Source: UBA11606 sp039188975 (lineage in GTDB: Bacteria; Actinomycetota; Acidimicrobiia; Acidimicrobiales; Aldehydirespiratoraceae). Taken from it: a stretch of 50,011 nt of DNA. The translations under genes and the position numbers were made by a program. The notes under the pieces were generated by a model, which was not told the origin of the DNA, made no database searches, and saw only the letters and a list, made by a program, of their open reading frames with translations. The stretch lies in contig JBCCYT010000016.1 in the NCBI GenBank assembly GCA_039188975.1, positions 1-50,011 on the forward strand, read 5' to 3'. This document shows, piece after piece, positions 15,791-23,257 of this stretch. Every line of letters starts with the position of its first letter. Position 1 is the stretch's first letter.

Positions 15791-17266
15791 ATGATCGCAC
15801 CACCCCACCACACGCTCGTCGTCGGTGGGGGAACGGCTGGTTCCGTGCTCGCCGCCCGGTTGTCGGCGGCGCCGGGACGCAAGGTGACGGTGCTCGAAGC
15901 GGGGCCCGATGACAGCACCTATGACGAGTCGGTGCTCGCGCCAGCGCGCGCAGCCGCTGCATGGACCGCCAACGTGATGCACTCAGTGCCGATGGTCGGG
16001 TCGGCGGGCCCGATCGAGGGGCTGCAAGCCCGGGTGCTCGGCGGCACGTCGGCTCGCAACGGGATGGCGACCCTGCGAGGCCTCCCGGCCGACTACGACG
16101 GCTGGGAGCAGCGAGGTCTCTCTGGTTGGGGATGGGCCGACGTTCTCGACACCTTCATCGCCGCCGAAACCGATCGAGATTTCGGCCCCAGCGGCCTGCA
16201 CGGCGACGCTGGCCCGCTACCGGTGCGGCGCTGGCGAGAGGACGAACTCGCTCCGGCCGCTCGCTCATTTCGAGACGCTGTCGTCGCGTTCGGAGACCGG
16301 TTCGCCGACGACATCAACGACCCGGCCCAGCTCCCCGGCATCGGGATCTTCCCGGTCACCATCGACGAGCACGACCGCCGGGTCAGCACGAGCTCGGCGT
16401 ACCTCACCGATGACGTACGGGCCCGTCCCTCACTCGACATCCGCACCGACGCCGAGGTCGACCATCTGCTGCTCGACGGTGCAACCGTCGTCGGGGTCGC
16501 GTTGCGATCCGGAGCGCACGTCATGGCCGACGAGGTCGTGCTGAGCGCCGGAGCGCTCTGGACGCCGTGGCTGCTCCTCCGCTCCGGCATCGGGCCCGCC
16601 GCCCACCTACGCGATCACGGCGTTGCTGTTGCCGCTGACCTCCCGGTGGGCTCGACGCTCGCCGATCATCTCGGCCCGGGTCTGCTGTACACCCACCCCG
16701 GACCGCGAGGAAGCAGCGCCGGGCCCGCCCAAGTTGTGCTCTGCGGGGCGTCGAACGGCACCGACGTGGACTATCACGCGTTCCCTGTCATGCCCCCCGG
16801 CTCCGACGACACGGCGACGACATTCCTCATGAGCGTGTTTTTGCTTCGGTCGAGCGGCGCCGGTTCCGTCCGGCTCGGCGACGACCCGGCCGCACCGACG
16901 GTCGTCGCCCCTCCCTTGCCCGCCGACGGAGTCGAGCGGCTGCGCCACGGCTTCGATCGGGTGCGGGCGTGGGAACGGAGCCACGCGTGCGCACGGATCG
17001 GCGCGGAGGCGGTGATGCCGCTTGACCTCGCCGCACCCGATGCCGTCGAGCAGGCGCTCGAGCGTCTCACCGTGAGCTACGGCCACATGGTCGGCACCTG
17101 CCCGATGGGTTCGGTTGTCGATACCGACGGCCGAGTGATCGGTGTCGATGGTCTTCGAGTGGTGGACGCCTCGGTGATGCCAACGATCCCGTCTGGCAAC
17201 ACCTACCTCGGCACCGTGATGGTGGCCGAGCGGATCGCTCGCAAGATGGTGGAGCGCCAGGCGTAG
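15791..17266 (+). CDS. GMC family flavin oxidoreductase (choline-dehydrogenase-like)
   Basis: 491 aa. FAD fold HTLVVGGGTAGSVLAARL at residues ~7-24; GMC signature 1 region RVLGGTSARNGM (~77-88); signature 2 near VLSAGALWTPWLLLRSGIGP. The active site reads YGHMVGTCPMG (His) and PSGNTYLGTVM (Asn in place of a second His). These enzymes oxidise an alcohol and reduce FAD; acceptor and alcohol are unknown. Divergent from the AraC regulator, which is the likely controller. Confidence 0.9.
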   Translation: MIAPPHHTLVVGGGTAGSVLAARLSAAPGRKVTVLEAGPDDSTYDESVLAPARAAAAWTANVMHSVPMVGSAGPIEGLQARVLGGTSARNGMATLRGLPADYDGWEQRGLSGWGWADVLDTFIAAETDRDFGPSGLHGDAGPLPVRRWREDELAPAARSFRDAVVAFGDRFADDINDPAQLPGIGIFPVTIDEHDRRVSTSSAYLTDDVRARPSLDIRTDAEVDHLLLDGATVVGVALRSGAHVMADEVVLSAGALWTPWLLLRSGIGPAAHLRDHGVAVAADLPVGSTLADHLGPGLLYTHPGPRGSSAGPAQVVLCGASNGTDVDYHAFPVMPPGSDDTATTFLMSVFLLRSSGAGSVRLGDDPAAPTVVAPPLPADGVERLRHGFDRVRAWERSHACARIGAEAVMPLDLAAPDAVEQALERLTVSYGHMVGTCPMGSVVDTDGRVIGVDGLRVVDASVMPTIPSGNTYLGTVMVAERIARKMVERQA

Positions 17267-17284
17267 CGACCCCGGCCTCTCTCC

Positions 17285-17758
17285 TCAGGGCTGATAGGGC
17301 AGCGACGAGTGATGTTGCACGATGCGAAGCGTTCCCTCGGCGTCGCGCGTGTAGCCGAAGCTCTTGTCGACGGTGGTGACGTTGCCGTCTTTGTCGGTCA
17401 TGATCACCCAGCCCATCCACATGGCAACGTCGCCCTCGATGAACGATGCCGACGTTTCTGAGGTGACGGCCCGCCAGCCCTTGAGTGCGAACCCGCCGTC
17501 GAGGGGATAGCTCGGGTCGTGGGCAATGAAGTACGAGAGGGCGCCGGCCTTGGTCGGGCGGAAGGTCTGCTCGCCGCTGGCCATCGTCGGCTTGAAGAGC
17601 ACCGGTCCGAGGTTGTAGCCGTAGGCCGCATCGAGCACATCGTTGGCGACCGATCGGGCACCGTCGATGCCGTCCGCCTCGAACGCTTTGGCGATGGCGA
17701 CGAGACCGTCGCCCCAGGCAGTGCGGGCGGCAGCGAGGTCGGCCTCGGTGATGGTCAT
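17285..17758 (-). CDS. NTF2/SnoaL-like fold protein
   Basis: 157 aa. A long N-terminal helical part, then strands ending FIEGDVAMWMGWVIMTDKDG and the catalytic-type sheet RIVQHHSSLPY suggest a cone-shaped NTF2-like domain (DUF4440/SnoaL-like). The HHSS end is common in stand-alone members. ATG has GGAGAGG upstream. Reaction, if any, unknown. Same strand as the next two genes. Confidence 0.65.
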   Translation of the reverse strand: MTITEADLAAARTAWGDGLVAIAKAFEADGIDGARSVANDVLDAAYGYNLGPVLFKPTMASGEQTFRPTKAGALSYFIAHDPSYPLDGGFALKGWRAVTSETSASFIEGDVAMWMGWVIMTDKDGNVTTVDKSFGYTRDAEGTLRIVQHHSSLPYQP

Positions 17759-17809
17759 GGATGCCTCTCCGGATTCAGGGTTGCCACGAGCGTACCCGGG
17801 CGGGTGAGA

Positions 17810-18022
17810 TCACTCGGCGGCGACGAGCGCACCGATGTTGGCGGTCATCCATGCGCTTGCGGCCGCAAGCTGCAGCCAGTCACCGGCCGATGAGATCCCG
17901 TACACGAAGACGCTGGTGATCCAGCACAGACTGGCGACGGTTTGCCCGAGCCATTCGATGCTCGTGGCCTTGGTCTGCCAGGCAGGCCGGGTCGTTGTCT
18001 GATCGTCGGTCAGCACACGCAT
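17810..18022 (-). CDS. Small two-helix membrane protein
   Basis: 70 aa. Soluble N-terminus (1-24), then two hydrophobic segments (about 28-45 and 49-68). Its ATG lies inside the last codons of the upstream flavoprotein (13-nt overlap) with GAGG just before it, so the two are translated together. Not recognised. It may anchor the flavoprotein to the membrane; that is inference from coupling. Confidence 0.55.
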   Translation of the reverse strand: MRVLTDDQTTTRPAWQTKATSIEWLGQTVASLCWITSVFVYGISSAGDWLQLAAASAWMTANIGALVAAE

Positions 18023-19140
18023 TCCTCGCCGCAGCAGCTGAGGTCATCGAGGTACATGCCCCATTCGCGGTACACCTCGAGGTCTTCGGCCGGGATGCCG
18101 AGCGAGGTGGCGATCTTCTTAGCGACGACGGCGAAGCGCTGCCGGTACTTGTAGATGAAGCAGAACGACATGTTGCCGTGGCGAACCGCGGGTCCGCAGA
18201 GGAAGAGCCCGGGGGTGATGGTCGATTCGTCGTCGTCGCTCAGGTGCGGGAAGCCGTCCTCGCGCTCTTCGAACAGATGGGCGACCATCTGATGACTTCC
18301 GAGGAAGCCGCCGGCGAAGAGCGGTGCGTTGTCACAGTCGAACAGCACACCGTCCATGGACGCCACCGCGAAACCGTCGCCGGAACGCTGGACCGCAGCG
18401 ACCTTCGTGTAGGGCTGCACTTCGACGTTGTCGATGAACGCCTGGTCTTCCATGCGCTCCATCGAGTAGGTCGACAGGGCGACACTCGGATCCGAGGTCT
18501 CCGACTTCCACGGGCAGCCACTGTCGAAGAGGGTGACCTTCTTGCCGCGCTTGGCGAGGTGGTAGGCCGCGTCGATGCCGCTCTCGTAGCCGCCGATGAT
18601 GATGAATTCGTCGCCCTCGAGCTCGTCGTAGCTCTCGACGGTGGCGGTGTGCACACAATGCTCGGCGCCGGGGATGCCATCGAGGTTCGGGTACTGGAAC
18701 TCGCCGGCGGCCCAGATCACGTGTTTGGCGCGGATGATGCCCTCGGCGATGCGAACGTGGAACTCGTCATCGACCTTCTCGACGCCCAGCACATCGGTGT
18801 TGCCCGAAACCGGTACCTCGAAGAACTCCGCGAGCAGCTGGATGTAGGCGGCGTATTCGAGGCCGGTCGGATGTTCCGCCCGCAAGGTCACGGCCGGCGA
18901 GGTGCCGAGCGCAACCGAGTTGAGGTCGAGCATGCCGATCGAGTTGGTCGGGAACGACGGGGTGATGAACCGGGTCTCAGCGGGCCATTTGGCAAACGAT
19001 GCCCCGGGCGCTTCACGGTCGAGCACGATGAAATCGGTGATGTCGGCGTGGGTCAACGCTACCGAGATACCGATGCCGGCAGCTCCGGCGCCAACGACGA
19101 TCACGTCGTGAAGTTCAGTGATGAGAGCGGAATCGGACAA
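18010..19140 (-). CDS. FAD/NAD(P)-dependent oxidoreductase with Cys-rich C-terminus
   Basis: 376 aa. FAD motif DVIVVGAGAAGIGISVAL near residues 12-29, second Rossmann fold IIIGGYESGIDAAYHLAKRG near 180-200, and CGPAVRHGNMSFC with FIYKYRQRFAVVAK near the end, as in FMO-like/YpdA-like flavoproteins that lack a CxxC pair in the NADPH domain. The protein ends SCCGEECVC, a tail with four Cys that could bind metal. Start: TTG 19140 with AGGAG 6 nt upstream; a longer frame to 19194 has no site. A regulatory 15-mer lies 55 nt upstream. It overlaps the downstream membrane-protein gene. Probably a thiol or metal-linked reductase, substrate unknown. Confidence 0.75.
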   Translation of the reverse strand: MSDSALITELHDVIVVGAGAAGIGISVALTHADITDFIVLDREAPGASFAKWPAETRFITPSFPTNSIGMLDLNSVALGTSPAVTLRAEHPTGLEYAAYIQLLAEFFEVPVSGNTDVLGVEKVDDEFHVRIAEGIIRAKHVIWAAGEFQYPNLDGIPGAEHCVHTATVESYDELEGDEFIIIGGYESGIDAAYHLAKRGKKVTLFDSGCPWKSETSDPSVALSTYSMERMEDQAFIDNVEVQPYTKVAAVQRSGDGFAVASMDGVLFDCDNAPLFAGGFLGSHQMVAHLFEEREDGFPHLSDDDESTITPGLFLCGPAVRHGNMSFCFIYKYRQRFAVVAKKIATSLGIPAEDLEVYREWGMYLDDLSCCGEECVC

Positions 19141-19195
19141 GGCGGTCTCCTGGGGGTTGCGGACGTGTCCGGAGTCCCTTGACCCTACCGGCAAA

Positions 19196-19210
19196 CGAGA
19201 ATTGTTCTTA
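19196..19210 (-). promoter_or_regulatory. Regulatory 15-mer, site A
   Basis: Read toward the flavoprotein gene: TAAGAACAATTCTCG, followed 8 bp later by TAGGGT, a possible -10. It is one of four related sites in 9 kb that all end in TTCTC in the direction of transcription. Form recalls Fur/Zur-family boxes. Confidence 0.5.
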
Positions 19211-19245
19211 GCTCGGTGTCGATGTTGCGGGCGCTCGTCGAGGGG

Positions 19246-19809
19246 TCACGCGGCGCAGCAGGCATCCTCGACACATCGACAGGTGAGGCAGTCGCGAGGG
19301 TTGGTCACGCCACAGTGTTCCTGCATCGCCGCCCGTAGGGCCCGGCGAGCCCGGTGGAGCCGCACGGCGGCGTTGTTCGGCGAGATCTCGAGACGGCGGG
19401 CGGCGTCTCGCAGTTCGAGTCCTTCGGTGTCGACGAGCGTCAGAATCGATGTGTAGTTCGGCGCTAACCGCTGAGCCTGCGAAAGGCTGCAGCGGCACAG
19501 ATCGGCCGGGGTGGGGTCGGCCGTGTCTGGAATCTGCTCGTCGTCGACCTCGGTCGGGGTTCGTGCTCGCTGCCGGTAGGTGTCGATGATGAGGTTGCGG
19601 TGGATGCGGTACAGCCACGCCAGCACCCGGTCCTCGTCGTCGAGTGACTCGGCTCGTTCGATCGCTCGCAACGCTGCGACCTGCAACACGTCGTCGACGT
19701 CGTCGCGACGGACGCGGGCGCGAACGAACGCGTCGAGCTCGCCGCGGTGGCGATCGAGCGTCGTCGCGACGAGTTCGTGGCGGTTGGCGACGTGCGGTGC
19801 CCGCATCAT
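19246..19809 (-). CDS. ECF sigma factor with Cys-rich tail, CorE/ECF44-like
   Basis: 187 aa. Sigma region 2 spans residues ~15-85 (DDVDDVLQVAALRAIERA; AWLYRIHRNLIIDTYR) and region 4 ~112-163 (AARRLEISPNNAAVRLHRAR). A C-x-C pair sits in the linker (Cys105, Cys107) and the tail after region 4 holds six Cys (166, 174, 177, 179, 184, 185). In Myxococcus CorE-type sigma factors such a Cys-rich domain senses copper or cadmium/zinc directly without an anti-sigma factor. No anti-sigma gene follows here, which fits. A metallothionein-like gene lies 17 nt upstream in the same direction. Metal sensing is inferred. Confidence 0.8.
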   Translation of the reverse strand: MMRAPHVANRHELVATTLDRHRGELDAFVRARVRRDDVDDVLQVAALRAIERAESLDDEDRVLAWLYRIHRNLIIDTYRQRARTPTEVDDEQIPDTADPTPADLCRCSLSQAQRLAPNYTSILTLVDTEGLELRDAARRLEISPNNAAVRLHRARRALRAAMQEHCGVTNPRDCLTCRCVEDACCAA

Positions 19810-19826
19810 GGTCCCAGCCTACGGAG

Positions 19827-19958
19827 TCAGGAGGTTGCCGGGCAGCCGCAGGATGCCTGGCAGGTGCAGTCCGTGCCGCAGGCACAGGTTTCGCCACAGC
19901 AGCAGCCGTGCTCGGTTCGTTCGCAGGCGCACGGGGTGGGACAGGTGCAGGTGTTCAT
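19827..19958 (-). CDS. Metallothionein-like peptide
   Basis: 43 aa with 13 Cys (positions 4, 6, 10, 12, 19, 20, 21, 25, 27, 31, 33, 37, 39), nearly all in C-x-C, CCC or C-x-C pairs, plus one His. It starts MNTCTCPTPCAC and ends CGCPATS. GGAG lies 7 nt before the ATG. Composition and spacing are those of a metallothionein that binds Cu, Zn or Cd in thiolate clusters, though I cannot assign it to a named bacterial type such as SmtA or MymT. It is upstream of, and almost certainly co-transcribed with, the Cys-tailed sigma factor, so sensor and sink share one operon. The 125 bp upstream holds site B. Confidence 0.8.
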   Translation of the reverse strand: MNTCTCPTPCACERTEHGCCCGETCACGTDCTCQASCGCPATS

Positions 19959-20071
19959 CTCGGGGCTCCAATCAGGATTCGGCTATGGAGGCTGACGAAC
20001 GAACCTGGCGTTCGATTACACCGTTCTGCGGAAAACCTGGATTGGTCGGGTGGGCTGGGCTTCCACCGAAA

Positions 20072-20086
20072 TGAGAACCGTTCCTA
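20072..20086 (-). promoter_or_regulatory. Regulatory 15-mer, site B
   Basis: Read toward the metallothionein gene: TAGGAACGGTTCTCA. It begins over the stop codon of the upstream gene and ends 113 nt before the metallothionein ATG. GGAAC is also the common -35 of ECF sigma factors, so it could be a promoter element and not a repressor box. Confidence 0.45.
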
Positions 20087-20458
20087 TTCTGCTAGGTTGT
20101 CGCCGTATGGATCCGGTGGTTCGTCGGTGGCTGTCCAACCGTGTCGGCTCGCTTCTGCGGTCGTTTGCCAGTCCGCCAGTGCGGAAATGAACGATCCGAT
20201 GTCGGAGTCGGTGTCTGCTTGCCGCGCCGTCACCTCCATGTCGGCCAGGAAATCACCCAACTGCTCGGTGGGAAGGTCCCGGATCCACTCGCCGAGATCA
20301 CGTTGTTCGGTTCGCGCAAGATGGTCGTGGACCTCGCCCAAGTCGGTGAGAATCGCCTTGCAGGCGGCGCGGTCAAACTCGGTTCGCGGGTCGAGTGCGA
20401 CTCGGCAACGCCTGATGAGATCCTCGAGCAGCGCCGGGGTGACGGTCGGTTGAGCCAT
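20084..20458 (-). CDS. Conserved-looking acidic helical protein, unknown
   Basis: 124 aa, start ATG 20458. The sequence is helical and acidic: LLEDLIRRCRVALD, CKAILTDLGEVHDHLA, LGDFLADMEVTARQ. No membrane segment, no Cys cluster and no family I recognise. The start overlaps the suggested start of the divergent SidA-like gene. A much longer frame extending upstream on this strand is an antisense shadow of that gene. Confidence 0.6.
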   Translation of the reverse strand: MAQPTVTPALLEDLIRRCRVALDPRTEFDRAACKAILTDLGEVHDHLARTEQRDLGEWIRDLPTEQLGDFLADMEVTARQADTDSDIGSFISALADWQTTAEASRHGWTATDEPPDPYGDNLAE

Positions 20459-21703
20459 GCCTCGATCGTAGAGCGGCCTCACGCAGGGCCGGCAGCGCTG
20501 GCCGACACGGTCATCGTGGGCGCTGGGCCTCAGGCGCTGACCGTCGCCGCGCGGTGGGTCGCGGACGGGCCCGCCGCCGCTGCTGGCCTCTGTGTCGTCG
20601 ATCCGTCCGGATCCTGGCTCGACGCGTGGCAGCGCGGCTTCCAACAGCAACGGATCGATGTGCTGAGAAGTCCAGGCGTTCATCACCCAGACCCTGACGA
20701 CATGGCCTACGTGCACGCGTATCCCCAGCGAACGACGTTCGAGGCCTCCTGCGCGGCGAAGGCCAACGCTGGAGCGGTCGGGCCGCTTCGTCGCCCGACG
20801 ACGGCGGCCTTCTCTGCGTTCTGTCGCACGCTGAGCGACCGCTGTGAGCTCACCGATCGGGTCTGGCCGGAATCGGTCGTGGGCCTGCAGCGGATCCGGC
20901 AAACGAGTGCGTCGTGGGCGTGGCGAGTCGAGCTGGGTGACGGGTCGGCGATCATGGCTCGCCAGGTGGTGTGGGCCGCGAACCCCCGCCGCCGCCGGGT
21001 TCCCGACGGTGTCGAGCTTGGTGGCTGCGTGGTGCACAGCAGCGATGTGGATCTCGCCGACGTGCGCTCCGGCGAACGAGTCGCGGTGCTCGGTGGCGGC
21101 CAGTCCGCTGGTCAGCTGGCGCTCCAGGCGGCGCAGCGGGGGGCATCGACGACCCTCATCAGTCGAGGACCTCGGCGCATCGCTGACCTCGATGTCGATG
21201 CCGGGTGGCTGATGGACGACCATCTCGACCCGTTCCGGGCCATCGATGATCCCGTCGAGCGGCGCAGCCTGGTCGAGAGGGCCCAGCGCGGCTCGATGAC
21301 GACCGATCTCGATCGTGCGCTGCGGCGCGCTCGGGTGGCGCACGTCGCCGATGCGGGCGAGGTGACCGCACGGACCAGCGACCGAGGTCCGGTCGTGGGA
21401 TTCGCAGGGGTGGAATGTCAGGTGGACCGAGTGTGGGCGGCGACCGGTTCGGTTCCTGACCTCCGCAGGGCTGGTCCGCTCGCGGCGCTCGCAGAGCAGC
21501 GCGCACCCCATGTCGACGGCTGGCCGGTCCTCGATGCGGACCTTCAGTGGCTGCCGGGTCTGTTCATCGTCGGGGCGCTGGCGGCCCTCACCCTCGGGCC
21601 GGCAGCCGGCAACCTCGGGGGTGCTCGGGCCGCGGCCGATCTCCTCGCGTGTCACGGGCCCGCTCCGGCGCCGACCGAACCTGCCGTCGGTTCACCGAGC
21701 TGA
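20450..21703 (+). CDS. SidA/IucD-like FAD/NAD(P)-binding protein, paralogue 1
   Basis: About 417 aa. FAD motif DTVIVGAGPQALTVAAR close to the N-terminus, second dinucleotide fold RVAVLGGGQSAGQLALQ near residue 210, and the block VVDPSGSWLDAWQRGFQQQ with LRSPGVHHPDPD, typical of proteins related to ornithine/lysine N-monooxygenases. The end LGPAAGNLGGARAAADLL is shared with the second paralogue at 26965-28179. Start is uncertain: TTG 20450 is the last in-frame candidate before the FAD motif apart from a CTG. No siderophore synthetase is nearby, so siderophore synthesis is not supported. Confidence 0.75.
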   Translation: MSHASIVERPHAGPAALADTVIVGAGPQALTVAARWVADGPAAAAGLCVVDPSGSWLDAWQRGFQQQRIDVLRSPGVHHPDPDDMAYVHAYPQRTTFEASCAAKANAGAVGPLRRPTTAAFSAFCRTLSDRCELTDRVWPESVVGLQRIRQTSASWAWRVELGDGSAIMARQVVWAANPRRRRVPDGVELGGCVVHSSDVDLADVRSGERVAVLGGGQSAGQLALQAAQRGASTTLISRGPRRIADLDVDAGWLMDDHLDPFRAIDDPVERRSLVERAQRGSMTTDLDRALRRARVAHVADAGEVTARTSDRGPVVGFAGVECQVDRVWAATGSVPDLRRAGPLAALAEQRAPHVDGWPVLDADLQWLPGLFIVGALAALTLGPAAGNLGGARAAADLLACHGPAPAPTEPAVGSPS

Positions 21704-21752
21704 GTAGGGTCAGCTGGCGTAGGCCAACCGCGTGGAGTACTCGAACGTGTCG

Positions 21753-22307
21753 ATGTCTGAAGAACCAGCCGCACTCATCGGTGTCGTCACCGTGTCTGAC
21801 CGGGCGAGTCGAGGCGAGTACGAAGACCGCGGCGGGCCCGCGATCCACGACTACCTCGAGCAGGTCCTGACATCGCCGTGGACACCGCGGGCCGAGGTGA
21901 TCCCCGATGAGCAGGACGGGATCGAACAGACGATCCGCTCGCTCGCCGCCGACGGATGCTGTTTGATCTTGACCACCGGGGGCACCGGGCCAGCCGAACG
22001 CGACGTCACCCCCGAGGCGACCGAAGCTGCGTGCACGAAGATGCTGCCGGGCTTCGGTGAGCTGATGCGAACCGAGTCGCTCAAGGCGGTCCCGACCGCG
22101 ATCTTGTCGCGGCAGACCGCCGGCATCTGTGGCGGGGCGCTGGTGATCAATTTACCGGGGCAGCCCAAAGCCATCGCCGAGTGTCTCGATGCGGTCTTTG
22201 CGGCGGTTCCCTACTGCGTCGACTTGATCGGTGGGCCCTACCTCACGACCGACACCGAGCTCATCGACGCATTCCGACCGAAGTCCGCTCGGCGACCCGA
22301 GAGCTGA
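21753..22307 (+). CDS. mog: Molybdopterin adenylyltransferase
   Basis: 184 aa. It matches MogA closely as remembered from E. coli: IGVVTVSDRASRGEYEDRG near the N-terminus, LILTTGGTGPAERDVTPEAT (~70-90), PGFGELMR, VPTAILSRQTAG, VINLPGQPKAI and the end DAFRPKSARR. It adenylates molybdopterin before molybdenum insertion. ATG 21753 gives the normal N-terminus; a GTG at 21732 is an alternative. No other molybdenum-cofactor gene is in the window; the closest link is the MoxR/CoxE-like pair 2 kb downstream. Confidence 0.92.
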   Translation: MSEEPAALIGVVTVSDRASRGEYEDRGGPAIHDYLEQVLTSPWTPRAEVIPDEQDGIEQTIRSLAADGCCLILTTGGTGPAERDVTPEATEAACTKMLPGFGELMRTESLKAVPTAILSRQTAGICGGALVINLPGQPKAIAECLDAVFAAVPYCVDLIGGPYLTTDTELIDAFRPKSARRPES

Positions 22308-22328
22308 GGGCCGCCGGCTCGACCTCGC

Positions 22329-23150
22329 TCAGATCGTGACGGTCGTGAGGTCGTTCCCCATGATGATCTCGCCGTCGAAGTGGGCCCGAGCAAGGTCGAG
22401 CCATTCGTCGTACTGGTCGACCGGCGGTGCCGGCACCATGTGGGTCAACAGCAGACGCTTGACGCCATTGCGGGTGGCGGTCTGTGCGGCCTCGACCACA
22501 TCGGAGTGGTAGTCGAGGATGTCTTGGATCATCTCCATCGGGATCTGGCGGACCAGGTCCTTGCGAATGACCGACTGCAGGTAGGCGTCCGCGTCTGCGG
22601 CGAGCTCGTCGACCCCCTCGCACGGGTTGGTGTCGCCCACCAACGCGACAGTGGCGCCGTCGTGTTCGAGTCGGTAGCCGATCGTCGGGAACACGGGTGG
22701 GTGCTCGGTGGCTGCCGTGGTGACGGAGACATCGTTGATCGTGAAGGCATCGCCCGGTTCGAGCTCGGTGACGTCGAGCCGGGGCCCTTCGGTGAGCTCC
22801 TCGTGATGCGCGATGCGGTAGCCGATGTCGAACTCGAGCATGGCGACGGTGCGGTCGACCAGATCGGCAAGGCCGTTCGGGCCGTAGATCTCGAGCGTCG
22901 CGTTCTCTTGGGTCATGACCCAGTGGGTCGTGATCACATCGTTGAGCGCGGCGATGTGGTCGCTGTGGAAGTGGGTGATGAGGACCGCGCTGAGCATCGG
23001 CGGCATCGATCCGGCGGCGGCCATTCGCATGACGACGCCGCGACCGGCGTCGAGCAGGATGTGGGTGTCGCCGGCCTTGACCAGGGCGGTGGGTGCTGCG
23101 CGGTTCGGGTCAGGAATCGGCGATCCCGTCCCCAGCATGGTGATGTCCAT
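22329..23150 (-). CDS. MBL-fold metallo-hydrolase (RNase Z/arylsulfatase-like)
   Basis: 273 aa. Metal motif THFHSDHIAALND near residues 59-71 (H-x-H-x-D-H), further ligands in TEHPP, VGDTNPCEG and LLTHMVP. The start MDITMLGTGSPIPDPNRAAPT is characteristic of RNase Z-like small-molecule hydrolases. Zinc enzyme; substrate unknown. It is divergent from the iron alcohol dehydrogenase, and the 107-bp gap holds both a palindrome and site C. Confidence 0.88.
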   Translation of the reverse strand: MDITMLGTGSPIPDPNRAAPTALVKAGDTHILLDAGRGVVMRMAAAGSMPPMLSAVLITHFHSDHIAALNDVITTHWVMTQENATLEIYGPNGLADLVDRTVAMLEFDIGYRIAHHEELTEGPRLDVTELEPGDAFTINDVSVTTAATEHPPVFPTIGYRLEHDGATVALVGDTNPCEGVDELAADADAYLQSVIRKDLVRQIPMEMIQDILDYHSDVVEAAQTATRNGVKRLLLTHMVPAPPVDQYDEWLDLARAHFDGEIIMGNDLTTVTI

Positions 23151-23169
23151 GGCGCCGAAAACTAGCTTC

Positions 23170-23186
23170 TGGCAGTCGACCTGCCA
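23170..23186. promoter_or_regulatory. Perfect inverted repeat TGGCAG-N5-CTGCCA
   Basis: Lies 20 bp before the MBL-fold gene in the gap it shares with the alcohol dehydrogenase. A probable operator for an unknown regulator, distinct in sequence from site C. Confidence 0.5.
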
Positions 23187-23226
23187 AAAGATCGTGGCTT
23201 GATGGGCTGCCTGGTCGGTTCCAGAG

Positions 23227-23241
23227 TGAGAGCCGTTCTCA
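23227..23241 (+). promoter_or_regulatory. Regulatory 15-mer, site C
   Basis: TGAGAGCCGTTCTCA, the most symmetric of the four sites (arms TGAGAGC and GTTCTCA). It ends 16 nt before the alcohol dehydrogenase ATG, with TACGCT two bases further as a possible -10. It could also act on the divergent MBL-fold gene. Confidence 0.55.
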
Positions 23242-23257
23242 ACTACGCTCCGCCGCC

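Noticed and set aside
20459..21655. Upstream extension of the minus-strand gene that ends at 20084
   Set aside because: It is antisense to the SidA-like gene and low in sense; the real gene starts at ATG 20458.
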